Shown here in pieces: positions 1-8,004 of a stretch of DNA of 64,000 nt; position 1 is the first letter of the stretch, and the number at the start of each line of letters is the position of its first letter. The notes below the pieces were generated by a model that did not search any database, was not told where the DNA came from, and was given only the letters and a program-made list of their open reading frames with translations. Source of the DNA: Paenibacillus sp. JNUCC32 (GTDB taxonomy: Bacteria; Bacillota; Bacilli; Paenibacillales; Paenibacillaceae); assembly GCF_014863545.1 (NCBI RefSeq), contig NZ_CP062260.1:3534001-3598000 (forward strand), given 5' to 3'. Position numbers and translations under genes: made by a program.

Positions 1-369
1 GTCCATCAAATGTTTTGCCTTATAATCCGCAGCATCGTATGTAAGTCCGTACAATTCGCCGATAAAAGTCAGATATTCCGCAGCCGTTAACTGATCGTAT
101 AATTCCGCCACCTCGGGCACATACCCGATTCTCCGTTTATAATCGATATTCCCGTCGGAAATATCCTGGCCGAATATGCGGACCGTTCCCGTATACCCTT
201 CAACCAGCCCAAGCATAATTTTAACCGTCGTGCTCTTTCCCGCCCCGTTCGGACCGATATATCCTATCATTTCGCCGCGGTTGACCTTCAGATCGATCCC
301 GTTCAATACATAACGGTTATCATATTTCATGCGCAGGTCTTCAATCGATAACACTTCATTTTCGGACAT
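1..369 (-). CDS. ABC transporter ATP-binding protein (N-terminal part, runs off left edge)
   Basis: Only the first 123 residues are in the window. They carry a Walker A motif GPNGAGKST at about residues 39-47 and a YVPE-type Q-loop region, which is typical of ATPases that drive ABC-2 drug or bacitracin-type exporters. The ATG at 367-369 has a GGGAG element upstream. An in-frame ATG ten codons earlier (397-399), preceded by AAGGTAGG, is an alternative start. The gene follows the GNAT gene by about 65 bp on the same strand and is probably co-transcribed with it and the TetR gene. The substrate cannot be inferred. Confidence 0.85.
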   Translation of the reverse strand, partial: MSENEVLSIEDLRMKYDNRYVLNGIDLKVNRGEMIGYIGPNGAGKSTTVKIMLGLVEGYTGTVRIFGQDISDGNIDYKRRIGYVPEVAELYDQLTAAEYLTFIGELYGLTYDAADYKAKHLMD

Positions 370-433
370 GATTGATTCTCCCATTCCCTCTTTTGTCATC
401 TCATACCTACCTTATTATGGAAGCGCGGGAAAA

Positions 434-973
434 TCAACCGTTGGCGGTATACTCGCTCTGCAAAAGCCCCATGTGCACAATGTCATGCCAGGCACCGTTC
501 CGGTACAAGCTCTGTCTGGAGCTGCCTTCGTGGACGAAGCCGATTTTTTCGTACAGCTTGATCGCTTTATGGTTAAAGGAGAACACCCGCAGGCTTACCC
601 GGTGCAGATTCAGCTCCAAAAAGGCATAATCCAGCAGCAGCTTCATCGCTTCCGAGCCGTATCCCCTGCCCCAATAATTCTTATCGCCGATGTCGATGAT
701 GCACTCCGCATTGCGATTCTTGAAATCGATGCCGACCAACGACATGATGCCGATCGGTTGGCCTGTTTCCTTCGCCTGGATCAGATAGCTCTTCGAGGAC
801 GGAGTGCCGAGGATCACATGCTGAACGAAGTCCTTGGTCTCCTCCATTTGGTAAGTATCCAAGCTGGGACTGGTGGATTGCATCACGTCCAGGTCATTGC
901 GCCAGGTATGATACAGCTCCGCGTCATCCATGGTCATTTTTCGACAAGACAATCTAGCGGAATCAAACAGCAT
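434..973 (-). CDS. GNAT family N-acetyltransferase (RimJ/RimL-like)
   Basis: This 179-residue protein has the GNAT fold: an N-terminal substrate segment, then the acetyl-CoA loop WGRGYGSEA at about residues 101-109, and a C-terminal strand with the LYEKIGF signature of this family. RimJ/RimL-like enzymes transfer acetyl groups to protein N-termini, amino acids or antibiotics. The ATG at 971-973 has AAAGGGG upstream. The gene lies 22 bp behind the TetR gene and ahead of the ABC ATPase, so a resistance or detoxification role is plausible, but this rests on context only. Confidence 0.85.
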   Translation of the reverse strand: MLFDSARLSCRKMTMDDAELYHTWRNDLDVMQSTSPSLDTYQMEETKDFVQHVILGTPSSKSYLIQAKETGQPIGIMSLVGIDFKNRNAECIIDIGDKNYWGRGYGSEAMKLLLDYAFLELNLHRVSLRVFSFNHKAIKLYEKIGFVHEGSSRQSLYRNGAWHDIVHMGLLQSEYTANG

Positions 974-995
974 TGCTATAAGCCCCTTTCTGTCA

Positions 996-1622
996 TCATG
1001 ATTCTATGGTTATCGGATTTAGCATTTCGCCGAGAGAGTAGAGGAAAGACTCCAGCTGCTCCGGCACGCAAGTCACCCCAGCCCCAAGCTGGAAGGTATC
1101 CAGCATGAGTCCGTTGAGAAACGAGATCATGTACCGTGCGATGGCTTCCGGTTCCAGACGCGGCCGAAACTCCCCCTGCTCCTGCCCCTTCCGGATGACC
1201 CCGCACAGAGCCTCGACCGTAATCTGATAGCGCTCGGTAATATAGGGATCTTCTTGCTTCGCATGATCATAAGAGGAAGACAGGAAGTATTCCGCCCTGG
1301 CGAGTACAAGCGAGTGATGGATCAGCGAGATGTCCTCCTGCTGTTTCTTGATCCAGTCCAACAATTGCTTCCATATCGAATGTGGCGAATCCGGTTCAAA
1401 AAAACGGAGCGCCTCCTGATCGTCATAACGCAGAACCTCCAAAAAAACATGCTCCACATTGCCAAAATACGCGTACACGGCGCCGCGGGATATGCCGGCT
1501 TCCTCCATGATGTCCTGCATCACGGTGCGGGTATAACCCTTCCTAATAAAGACGCGCCTGGCTGCCCTCAAGATTTCAAGCTTTTTCTGCTGCTTGTATT
1601 CGTCGCTGACCCTTGGACACAT
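996..1622 (-). CDS. TetR/AcrR family transcriptional regulator, probably autoregulated
   Basis: This is a TetR-type repressor of 208 residues. An N-terminal helix-turn-helix (TVMQDIMEEAGISRGAVYAYF) is followed by a helical ligand domain. The ATG at 1620-1622 was chosen because GGGGAGG precedes it. The longer frame to 1670 would start at or next to the predicted transcription start and has no ribosome site. The promoter spacer is filled by a palindrome and a second similar site lies in the leader, so the protein very likely represses its own operon, including the downstream GNAT and ABC genes. Confidence 0.85.
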   Translation of the reverse strand: MCPRVSDEYKQQKKLEILRAARRVFIRKGYTRTVMQDIMEEAGISRGAVYAYFGNVEHVFLEVLRYDDQEALRFFEPDSPHSIWKQLLDWIKKQQEDISLIHHSLVLARAEYFLSSSYDHAKQEDPYITERYQITVEALCGVIRKGQEQGEFRPRLEPEAIARYMISFLNGLMLDTFQLGAGVTCVPEQLESFLYSLGEMLNPITIES

Positions 1623-1645
1623 AATCCTCCCCACCTTCGACCTTA

Positions 1646-1665
1646 AACTGACACTGGTATCGTTT
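1646..1665. promoter_or_regulatory. Second, degenerate operator-like site in the TetR leader
   Basis: AACTGACACTGGTATCGTTT aligns with the palindrome at 1681-1700 (shared GACACT and TCGTTT positions), 35 bp away centre to centre. It lies just downstream of the predicted transcription start of the TetR gene. That fits a repressor dimer binding two spaced sites. Confidence 0.5.
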
Positions 1666-1675
1666 TTCATGTCAT

Positions 1676-1704
1676 ATTATAAACGACACTCATGTCGTTT
1701 TCAA
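1676..1704 (-). promoter_or_regulatory. Sigma-A type promoter of the TetR-GNAT-ABC operon
   Basis: On the minus strand TTGAAA (1699-1704) and TATAAT (1676-1681) are separated by exactly 17 bp. The spacer is almost entirely the operator palindrome, so repressor and RNA polymerase would compete directly. Confidence 0.75.
1681..1700. promoter_or_regulatory. TetR operator palindrome
   Basis: AAACGACACTCATGTCGTTT has perfect 8-bp arms (AAACGACA / TGTCGTTT) around a 4-bp centre. It sits between the -35 and -10 boxes of the adjacent TetR gene, the usual layout for a self-regulating TetR repressor. Confidence 0.75.
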
Positions 1705-1929
1705 ATACCATCCAGTAATTTACGCTGACCCCTTACAGCAAAGTCCCATAAAAGCACAAATTGAGCGCAGCCATGACACTATCGTTTTTTAGATGGAATG
1801 TCCCATAATGCCCCTGTCGCTTGATCTTTGAAAACAACTTGTTCTATTTCCGGCAGCTGCACATTTCCGTCAACATTCGCGAATCCCCGCATATATATGG
1901 GGGAGAACGAAAAGAGGTGATCGGACATC

Positions 1930-2433
1930 ATTAAGGGCATCGGCCGCATATTGGTCTTCGCCTTACTGCTCGTATTCTTTCTCCCCTCCGTTACCCAAGG
2001 TGCGGCAGCAGGACAGAAGCTGGACAGTAAGTACACCAAGTACGCACAGTTTATCGTCATTGACAAATCCACCAACAAGCTGACGTATTACGAAAAAGGC
2101 AAGGTCATAAAAACATTCCCCGTGGCCACCGGCAAAAAACCCTCCTATACGCCGGAAGGACTGTTCAAAATCCACGAAAAAGTGAAGAACAGACCGTACT
2201 ACAAGGAAGGCATCAAGGGAGGAGACCCGCGCAACCCGCTTGGGGACCGCTGGCTCGGCATTAATGTGAAAGTGAACGGCCGAACCAGTTACGCTTATGC
2301 CATCCACGGCAACAACAACGCGAATTCGATCGGAAAGTACGTATCCGCGGGTTGTATCCGGATGCACAACAAGGACGTGCGATGGCTCTACGACAAGGTA
2401 AAAATGAACACCCCCGTCCTCATCCAAAAATAA
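1930..2433 (+). CDS. Secreted L,D-transpeptidase (YkuD domain), probable ATT or ATC start
   Basis: The protein cross-links peptidoglycan by L,D-transpeptidation, forming 3-3 bonds. The catalytic motif HGN...S.GCIRM is near the C-terminus. A good ribosome site (AGAGGTGA, 1913-1920) is followed in frame only by ATC (1927), ATT (1930) and finally TTG (1951). Starting at ATT gives a proper signal peptide (K and R, then a run of hydrophobic residues ending near QGAAA). The TTG start would remove both positive charges and is too far from the ribosome site. The 5-prime end is therefore uncertain, but the family assignment is secure. Confidence 0.75.
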   Translation: MKGIGRILVFALLLVFFLPSVTQGAAAGQKLDSKYTKYAQFIVIDKSTNKLTYYEKGKVIKTFPVATGKKPSYTPEGLFKIHEKVKNRPYYKEGIKGGDPRNPLGDRWLGINVKVNGRTSYAYAIHGNNNANSIGKYVSAGCIRMHNKDVRWLYDKVKMNTPVLIQK

Positions 2434-2445
2434 GGCGCGACCATG

Positions 2446-2480
2446 AAAAAGCCAAACACTGCACAAGTGTTTGGCTTTTT
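2446..2480. terminator. Bidirectional intrinsic terminator
   Basis: A perfect 10-bp stem (GCCAAACACT / AGTGTTTGGC) with a 5-nt loop is flanked by A5 and T5. It serves both the L,D-transpeptidase gene on the plus strand and the VOC gene on the minus strand. Confidence 0.9.
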
Positions 2481-2492
2481 AGGTTTAACGTT

Positions 2493-2876
2493 TTACGAGC
2501 CGTACTCGGCTCCGAATTCAATAATGTTGCGGTCCGGATCGAGCACGAATATCTGGGCGAAGCCTGCAACGCTGTCGGGTTTGGCTACATACTCGACGTT
2601 CATCCGGTCCAGCCATTCCTTGGTTTCCCGGTAGCTCTTCACCCATACCGAGAAATGTCCGTCCGTTGTATCGATGCCCCGCTCCCGCAGCGTATCGCTG
2701 ACGGGATGCTCCAACAGATGGAGCTGCTGGTCCCCGACGGCATACCATACCCCTTTCGAATCAAACGGCGGGCGCGGCAGCTCCCGAAACTTGAGAACGT
2801 CCGAGTAAAAAAACTTCGCCTTCTCCAAGTCGCGCACCGCCAAGCTCACATGGTGCAGTCCTTCAAATTGAATCAT
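2493..2876 (-). CDS. VOC family protein (glyoxalase/bleomycin-resistance fold)
   Basis: This 127-residue protein opens with the VOC signature LHHVSLAVRDLEKAKFFYSD and has a late metal-ligand-like segment (LDPDRNIIEFGA). VOC proteins are metal-dependent lyases, dioxygenases or drug-binding proteins. The substrate here is unknown. The ATG at 2874-2876, behind GGGGGTGGG, is preferred over the upstream in-frame GTG. It is a single-gene unit ending at the shared terminator. Confidence 0.85.
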   Translation of the reverse strand: MIQFEGLHHVSLAVRDLEKAKFFYSDVLKFRELPRPPFDSKGVWYAVGDQQLHLLEHPVSDTLRERGIDTTDGHFSVWVKSYRETKEWLDRMNVEYVAKPDSVAGFAQIFVLDPDRNIIEFGAEYGS

Positions 2877-2965
2877 GAATCCCACCCCCAGGTATGTAAC
2901 TGTATTATAAAGGATACCTTATCATTATATAACATGAATTAACCAGCCAAGGGGGGGAGTTCACC

Positions 2966-3127
2966 ATGGATATCCATTCGAATGAATACAAAATCGCTGC
3001 GCTCAACGGAAATGAAGGCACTTTGAAGGCAATTGAAGACGCCGAAACCAAAATTGCCGAGCTGACGGGCAAAGAGATTACGCTGATTGCCTACGAGAAA
3101 GAACAAACACAAGGGGAGAAGCCATAA
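2966..3127 (+). CDS. Small acidic hypothetical protein, 53 aa
   Basis: The ORF has a strong ribosome site (GGGGGGGAG) 6-7 nt before its ATG. It encodes a soluble peptide starting MDIHSNEYKIAALNG and ending GEKP, rich in Glu and Lys, with a predicted helix-strand pattern and no membrane segment. It is followed at once by a terminator in the same orientation. I do not recognise a family. The ribosome site and terminator make it a credible gene. Confidence 0.6.
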   Translation: MDIHSNEYKIAALNGNEGTLKAIEDAETKIAELTGKEITLIAYEKEQTQGEKP

Positions 3128-3141
3128 CCCAAGCCCCTTAG

Positions 3142-3194
3142 AAAAAAGGCTGCCCTCCAAGCGTCTACAGTGACCTTGGAAGAGCAGCTTTTTC
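3142..3194. terminator. Intrinsic terminator shared by the 53-aa gene and GH20 gene
   Basis: AAAAAGGCTGC...CTCCAAG pairs with CTTGGAAG...GCAGCTTTTT around a 12-nt loop. A and T runs lie on either side, so it can work in both directions. Confidence 0.8.
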
Positions 3195-3195
3195 A

Positions 3196-5112
3196 TTAGA
3201 TGAAGCAGGCCGCCGTCACGGCCGCCTGATAGGTTACATTAACCTCCAGCGGTCTGTCGGTTAGACCATTCTGATCGAAGAGCATCCGGTCGGCTTCCAA
3301 CTCCTCGATTTCGTCGACTACGCCTTCCACATAATCCGCAAGGCGGTCCCGCGTAGAGGAGATTCGCGCGAGCAGCCCGCCGTAGCGGAGATCCAGCACC
3401 TCCCAGCCAAATGGCTTATACGTGCTCATCCACAGTCCCCTGTGCGATAAACGCAATGCCTCGATGCGCCGCTTCAGGTCGTTTAACGGGGAATCCGCTG
3501 CGGAAGCAAACTCAGCAAGACGGTCTTTGTTTCGTGTGTCGTAAAGCCTTTTCAACGTAACGCCCAGGGTGCTCTTGATAACGAGGACCGAGGCCAATTT
3601 TTCATAAAAATCAAACAGGCGGTTAAACGGTGCCGGGTACTGTTCCTTGCATTCCAGCCATCTCTGCTCCAGCTCGGCGTAATGTCCAGGCAGCACGGAA
3701 TCCGCTTTCCCCTCCACATGCTTATCCAGCAGCCCCAGCAAAGGATCCTGCCACAACAAATACTTCGAGGGATTGGCCATCCAGTGATTTCCCTCCGACA
3801 CGCCGGGAACCTCATCCATATATTTCAGCGCGTTCAGCGATCCGAACAAATCGATGCCCGTGCAGGCCGCAAGCCTTCTTGCCAGAAGCTCGTCGCTGAT
3901 ATCGTCTCCGTACCCATGCTCGGCAAACAGCTGGAGGCCCGCCAGGATGACCAGGTGATTGGTTTCGTTTCCGTTATCCCCCCAGGCGGTGGCGATGACT
4001 TCGCGGATCCCTTTCGTTTTGGCGGCGCGCAGGGCAGGATGGCTGGTCATCCAGGTCTTGCCGTTGTTCGGGCTGATGCTGTTCCACATATGAATGCCGC
4101 CGGCAAAAATCGGCTTGGAGCCCAGCTTCATATGCTTCTCATACAGCCGCTCATACCCCTGTTCATCCCTACGTCCGTAATCCCAATACACGAATTGGAC
4201 GCCTTGGGGAATGCGGCTCATATTGTCGTCGGAAAAATCCGCATCCAGATTGTACAGCGAACCTTGATAATCGTTGGCCAGCAAATTAAAATACATGTCG
4301 CTCCAGATCATCGGCCGGAGTCCGAGACGCTCGGTAATGGCAAGCACCCGGCTGACATGGTCATTCATAATCTGAAACCGGTCCTGGACGCCGTTCAATT
4401 TTAAATACTTGCCAAGGCCGACCTGAAACGCCTCGTCCATCCCGATGTGAATCCGCTTGGAACGGAACATCCCGGATGCGGCGGTGATCATCTGTTCGAT
4501 GAAAGCATACGTCTTCGGCTCGCCTGCAAGCAAAATATCCGCATGATCCTTCAAATCCGCGGCATAGCCCCATTTCAGCGCTTGCTGCAGATGCCCCAAA
4601 GTCTGGATGCAGGGGATCATCTCGATGCCGAACAGGTCCGCGTAATCGTCGCATTCCTTCATTTCCGAAGCCGTGTACCGGCCGCGCATATAACCGAAAT
4701 ACGGCTGCTCTTTCATCTCGTACGTATCCTCGGTATACATCATCAGCCCGTTCAGTCCCATCAAAGCCATATAGCGGATAAACTGCTTGATCACCTGAAC
4801 CTTAAGCACGCCATTGCGCGAAACGTCAAGCATCGTGCCGTTGAAGTCAAACCTGGGCTCCTCGGTCAGCTCGAACCGGTCACGCTCCCTCGCCTGCTCC
4901 AGAAACACCCCTAAGGCACGAAAAAAATGAATCTTCTCCTGGTATCGGATCGTCCCCTGCCCATCCTTTAATGACGCCTGGATCGGTCCTGGAGCCTGAA
5001 TGACTCGAATCTTTAGGCCCTCTCCCTCCGTAATGCGGATATCCAATATGTCCGAGAGCTCGCCAACCCCTTCAAGCAGCTTCTCCGGCAGGTTATCAAA
5101 ATAAATCTTCAT
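3196..5112 (-). CDS. Glycoside hydrolase family 20, exo-beta-N-acetylhexosaminidase
   Basis: This 638-residue enzyme has the GH20 catalytic pair Asp-Glu in HIGMDEA (about residues 222-228), an N-terminal GH20b-like domain and a C-terminal helical extension. GH20 enzymes remove terminal GlcNAc or GalNAc by substrate-assisted catalysis. Its length and HIGMDEA motif recall the intracellular GH20C type of Streptococcus. There is no signal peptide, so it should act in the cytoplasm on imported glycans. The ATG at 5110-5112 lies 6 nt after GGAGGT; the ATG two codons upstream is abutted by that site. A terminator separates it from the preceding GH38 gene. Confidence 0.88.
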   Translation of the reverse strand: MKIYFDNLPEKLLEGVGELSDILDIRITEGEGLKIRVIQAPGPIQASLKDGQGTIRYQEKIHFFRALGVFLEQARERDRFELTEEPRFDFNGTMLDVSRNGVLKVQVIKQFIRYMALMGLNGLMMYTEDTYEMKEQPYFGYMRGRYTASEMKECDDYADLFGIEMIPCIQTLGHLQQALKWGYAADLKDHADILLAGEPKTYAFIEQMITAASGMFRSKRIHIGMDEAFQVGLGKYLKLNGVQDRFQIMNDHVSRVLAITERLGLRPMIWSDMYFNLLANDYQGSLYNLDADFSDDNMSRIPQGVQFVYWDYGRRDEQGYERLYEKHMKLGSKPIFAGGIHMWNSISPNNGKTWMTSHPALRAAKTKGIREVIATAWGDNGNETNHLVILAGLQLFAEHGYGDDISDELLARRLAACTGIDLFGSLNALKYMDEVPGVSEGNHWMANPSKYLLWQDPLLGLLDKHVEGKADSVLPGHYAELEQRWLECKEQYPAPFNRLFDFYEKLASVLVIKSTLGVTLKRLYDTRNKDRLAEFASAADSPLNDLKRRIEALRLSHRGLWMSTYKPFGWEVLDLRYGGLLARISSTRDRLADYVEGVVDEIEELEADRMLFDQNGLTDRPLEVNVTYQAAVTAACFI

Positions 5113-5165
5113 CTCCATACCTCCATTCTGTTTTTGAGATGATGCCTATCACCTTGCAAGACAGC

Positions 5166-5200
5166 AAAGCCCGATCCCTGTCATTTCGGAATCGGGCTTT
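5166..5200 (-). terminator. Intrinsic terminator after the GH38 gene
   Basis: AAAGCCCGAT and ATCGGGCTTT pair around a short loop (5166-5200). The T run on the minus side is weak, so some read-through into the GH20 gene is possible. Confidence 0.65.
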
Positions 5201-5247
5201 TGCTAGCCGGGATGGATTACCATGCCCGGCGTATATTTGATCGAAAC

Positions 5248-7983
5248 TTACTCGGCTGAAACTTTTACGCCCAGCGTCAAGATCTCATAAGGTTTCACCG
5301 GCAGCGTAAAGCTTCCGTGATTGTCAAAGCTTTGAACCGCTCCCTCTTCCTCCAGAATATTGCTCTTATACACGCCCTGGGACGGCAAGGAAGATGTCAG
5401 CGCAAGCTCAGCATCTGTGCCTGCCATATTGAACCAGCGCAGCATCAAGTCCCCTGTGTTCGGATTCACTTTCAGGGAAGAGAATGCAAGCTCTTCGCGG
5501 CTCCATGCCAGCGGCGCAGACGTGGAAGCCACCTGCCCGGTATGAACGCCGGTCTGGGCAGCCGTCCATGGAATCTGGAACTGGTAAGCCTCGGCATAAG
5601 CGCCTGAAGCGATGCCGTCGCCCTGATGCGGAATGACCTCCATACGTACCGTATGAACGCCGATGCACTGGGCTTCAGGCGTCGGGAAGTAACCCCAATC
5701 GCCGAGCTCGCCTACGGAGCGAAGCAGCGTAACGGCAATCGTATTCCGACCGTCCCGCAGGACTTCGTACTCGTTTAAGCCCTGGTTGGCCACCGTCAGT
5801 CCTGCCGCAGCCGCCGTAACGTCCACGAAGGCCTGTTGATGAGCCGTGTAGCTCGGGTTCTCCCATTCGGCAGCTGGATCATTATCCCGTTTCGCCACTT
5901 CGAACATGGAATCCACGTTATGGGAAGATGCCTCCAAATCGGTCGGGAACAAAGCACGCACCCGATGATCCTTCGCCTGATTATCCAACGTGGCTTCGAT
6001 CTCCACGCCTTTGCCGCTGCGGTTCAAGCTGACCACGGTACGGATGCGCATCGGCACCACCTCGCTTGATCTTTGCGCTTTGCGGTTCGGATAATACACA
6101 AGCTCATGCTGCTCTTCATCCAGCTTGCTGTCCGCCATAGCCGGTATGGACCAGTTATGAACGATTTCAACGGATGCCCGGTAAGGCGTGTCTTCCAGAA
6201 CCGTAATTTCGGCGGTCAGTCCTTTGGTTGTCAATGGAACTTCGCCGTCCGGCTGTTTGTACATATATTCGTTACCGATGTCTCCGGTATTTTCATAAAC
6301 GCCAAGATCGCGGTATACTTGTCCGTTCTTTTTATCCGTCAGGAAGAAGGAACCGTCCGCTTGGATTTCGACCTTGATCAGGTCGTTTTCCAACACGTTC
6401 GACTGGCTGATCAGGGATCCCGTCTCGGCAGGCTTCACTTCGCTCTTCACCCAAGCATAGGCAGTCAAGCCCATGGCAGGAATGTCGCTTGCCTCGAAAG
6501 TCAGTCTCACGCGGCGGCACATGTAAGGCTGGCGGAAACGGTCGTCCGGCAGATCGTACCCGAATTGAAGTCCGAGGTCCTCTACGGTGCAAGGCACGGC
6601 CTGACCTTCAGCGTTAACCAGCACGCGGCCGGACAAGTCGACTTCCTTCATCCGGCGGCTGGTTTCCTCAAGCGAATAGCCTTCCCGGAAATAGAGGCGT
6701 TTCGCGTCCAGCTCGATGCTGACCGTACCGCTGCGTTCCCATCCGGTCGTATTGAATACGACCAGCGGCAGCGGGTCGGTGCCCCATTGCTCGAATCCGG
6801 TCGTGTCCACCGCATCCGCGATGACGCGCACGCTGTCGTCCACGATATTTTCCGCCACGTGGGCGCTTTTCTCGAAGCGGGTGACCATCTCGCGGTGAAC
6901 TTCGTCCACGCTGCAGCCGCAGATGCTGTCATGCGGATGATTCTGCATCAGCGTCTTCCACGCATAGGTGAACAGATGATGCGGATACTCCTTGCCAAGC
7001 AGGCTGGCGTAGGACGCCAGCGGCTCGGCCACTTTTTCCAGCAGAGTCTGGCCGCGCTGGTTCATCTGCTTCAGGTATACGCGCGCCGAAGCGGTGTTCA
7101 CGAGCGTTCCCCATCCATCGGTGCGCTGGCTGCGGAGCTCTCCTTTGACGGAGGAAAGATCCTGCGGCAGCTTCTCGCGGACCGCTTTCAAGTAATCGTC
7201 GAAATTGGAGTGGATAAACTCCGTATCCGGATACAGCTTCTTCGCTGTACGAATGCCTTCCGGAAGATCAGTCTGAATCGGCTGATGGTCGCAACCGTTC
7301 ATGTACAGCAGCTCAGGCGTGGAAGCGTACTTCTCGGCATCCGCCAGCTTGCGGTCCCAGAACGCCTTCGCCTCGGCTTCATCCACGGGAACTTCGTTGC
7401 CGTTGCTGTACCAGTTGGCAAACAGGATGCCCAGCACCTTGGAGCCGTCCGGACCTTCCCACATCAGCTCGGAGAACGAAGATTCATAGCCGCTGTCGGA
7501 GACGGTATTGTTAAAGCCCGTCGGCTTCACGCCCCGCCCGAAGAAGGCGTTATCGATGCCGGACTGGAGCATCAGCTGCGGGATTTGGCCCGTAAGTCCA
7601 AACGTATCCGGGAAATAACCGATTTTGGCAACCGTGCCGTACCGCTTCGCATCCTGGTGCCCGATCTGCATATTTCTCACGTTGGCCTCGCTGCTCGTCA
7701 GGTAAGCATCCTGCAGGATGTACCAAGGACCGATGATGATGCGGCCGTCCGTGATCAGCTTCTCCAGCTGTTCTTTTTTCTCAGGTCTTACCTGTAAATA
7801 ATCTTCGATAATAATCGTCTGGCCATCAAGGAAAAAGCTGCGGTATTCCGAGTCCTTTTCCATCGTCTCAAGCAAGCTGTCCATCAGCTCGATTAACCGC
7901 ACATGGTGCTTTTCGTACGGCAAATACCACTCGCGGTCCCAGTGAGTATGAGAAATGATATGTGCCTTTCTGGATTGGTCCAT
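5248..7983 (-). CDS. Alpha-mannosidase, glycoside hydrolase family 38
   Basis: The 911-residue protein opens with the GH38 zinc motif HTHWDREWY (residues 12-20). It has the nucleophile segment GPWYILQD (Asp about 92) and YFPDTFG (about 123-129), then C-terminal beta-sandwich domains. GH38 enzymes hydrolyse alpha-mannosides with retention and need a divalent metal. The length resembles bacterial MngB-type enzymes. There is no signal peptide, so it is predicted to be cytoplasmic. It sits 21 bp behind the GH-A enzyme gene at the end of the long operon, and differs clearly from the second GH38 in the cluster. Confidence 0.93.
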   Translation of the reverse strand: MDQSRKAHIISHTHWDREWYLPYEKHHVRLIELMDSLLETMEKDSEYRSFFLDGQTIIIEDYLQVRPEKKEQLEKLITDGRIIIGPWYILQDAYLTSSEANVRNMQIGHQDAKRYGTVAKIGYFPDTFGLTGQIPQLMLQSGIDNAFFGRGVKPTGFNNTVSDSGYESSFSELMWEGPDGSKVLGILFANWYSNGNEVPVDEAEAKAFWDRKLADAEKYASTPELLYMNGCDHQPIQTDLPEGIRTAKKLYPDTEFIHSNFDDYLKAVREKLPQDLSSVKGELRSQRTDGWGTLVNTASARVYLKQMNQRGQTLLEKVAEPLASYASLLGKEYPHHLFTYAWKTLMQNHPHDSICGCSVDEVHREMVTRFEKSAHVAENIVDDSVRVIADAVDTTGFEQWGTDPLPLVVFNTTGWERSGTVSIELDAKRLYFREGYSLEETSRRMKEVDLSGRVLVNAEGQAVPCTVEDLGLQFGYDLPDDRFRQPYMCRRVRLTFEASDIPAMGLTAYAWVKSEVKPAETGSLISQSNVLENDLIKVEIQADGSFFLTDKKNGQVYRDLGVYENTGDIGNEYMYKQPDGEVPLTTKGLTAEITVLEDTPYRASVEIVHNWSIPAMADSKLDEEQHELVYYPNRKAQRSSEVVPMRIRTVVSLNRSGKGVEIEATLDNQAKDHRVRALFPTDLEASSHNVDSMFEVAKRDNDPAAEWENPSYTAHQQAFVDVTAAAAGLTVANQGLNEYEVLRDGRNTIAVTLLRSVGELGDWGYFPTPEAQCIGVHTVRMEVIPHQGDGIASGAYAEAYQFQIPWTAAQTGVHTGQVASTSAPLAWSREELAFSSLKVNPNTGDLMLRWFNMAGTDAELALTSSLPSQGVYKSNILEEEGAVQSFDNHGSFTLPVKPYEILTLGVKVSAE

Positions 7984-8004
7984 CTCTACTTAGTCCCCCT
8001 TATG

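Noticed and set aside
6073..7797. Open frame of 574 codons on the plus strand
   Set aside because: It is antisense to the GH38 gene, has no ribosome site, and its composition is that of a reversed coding strand.
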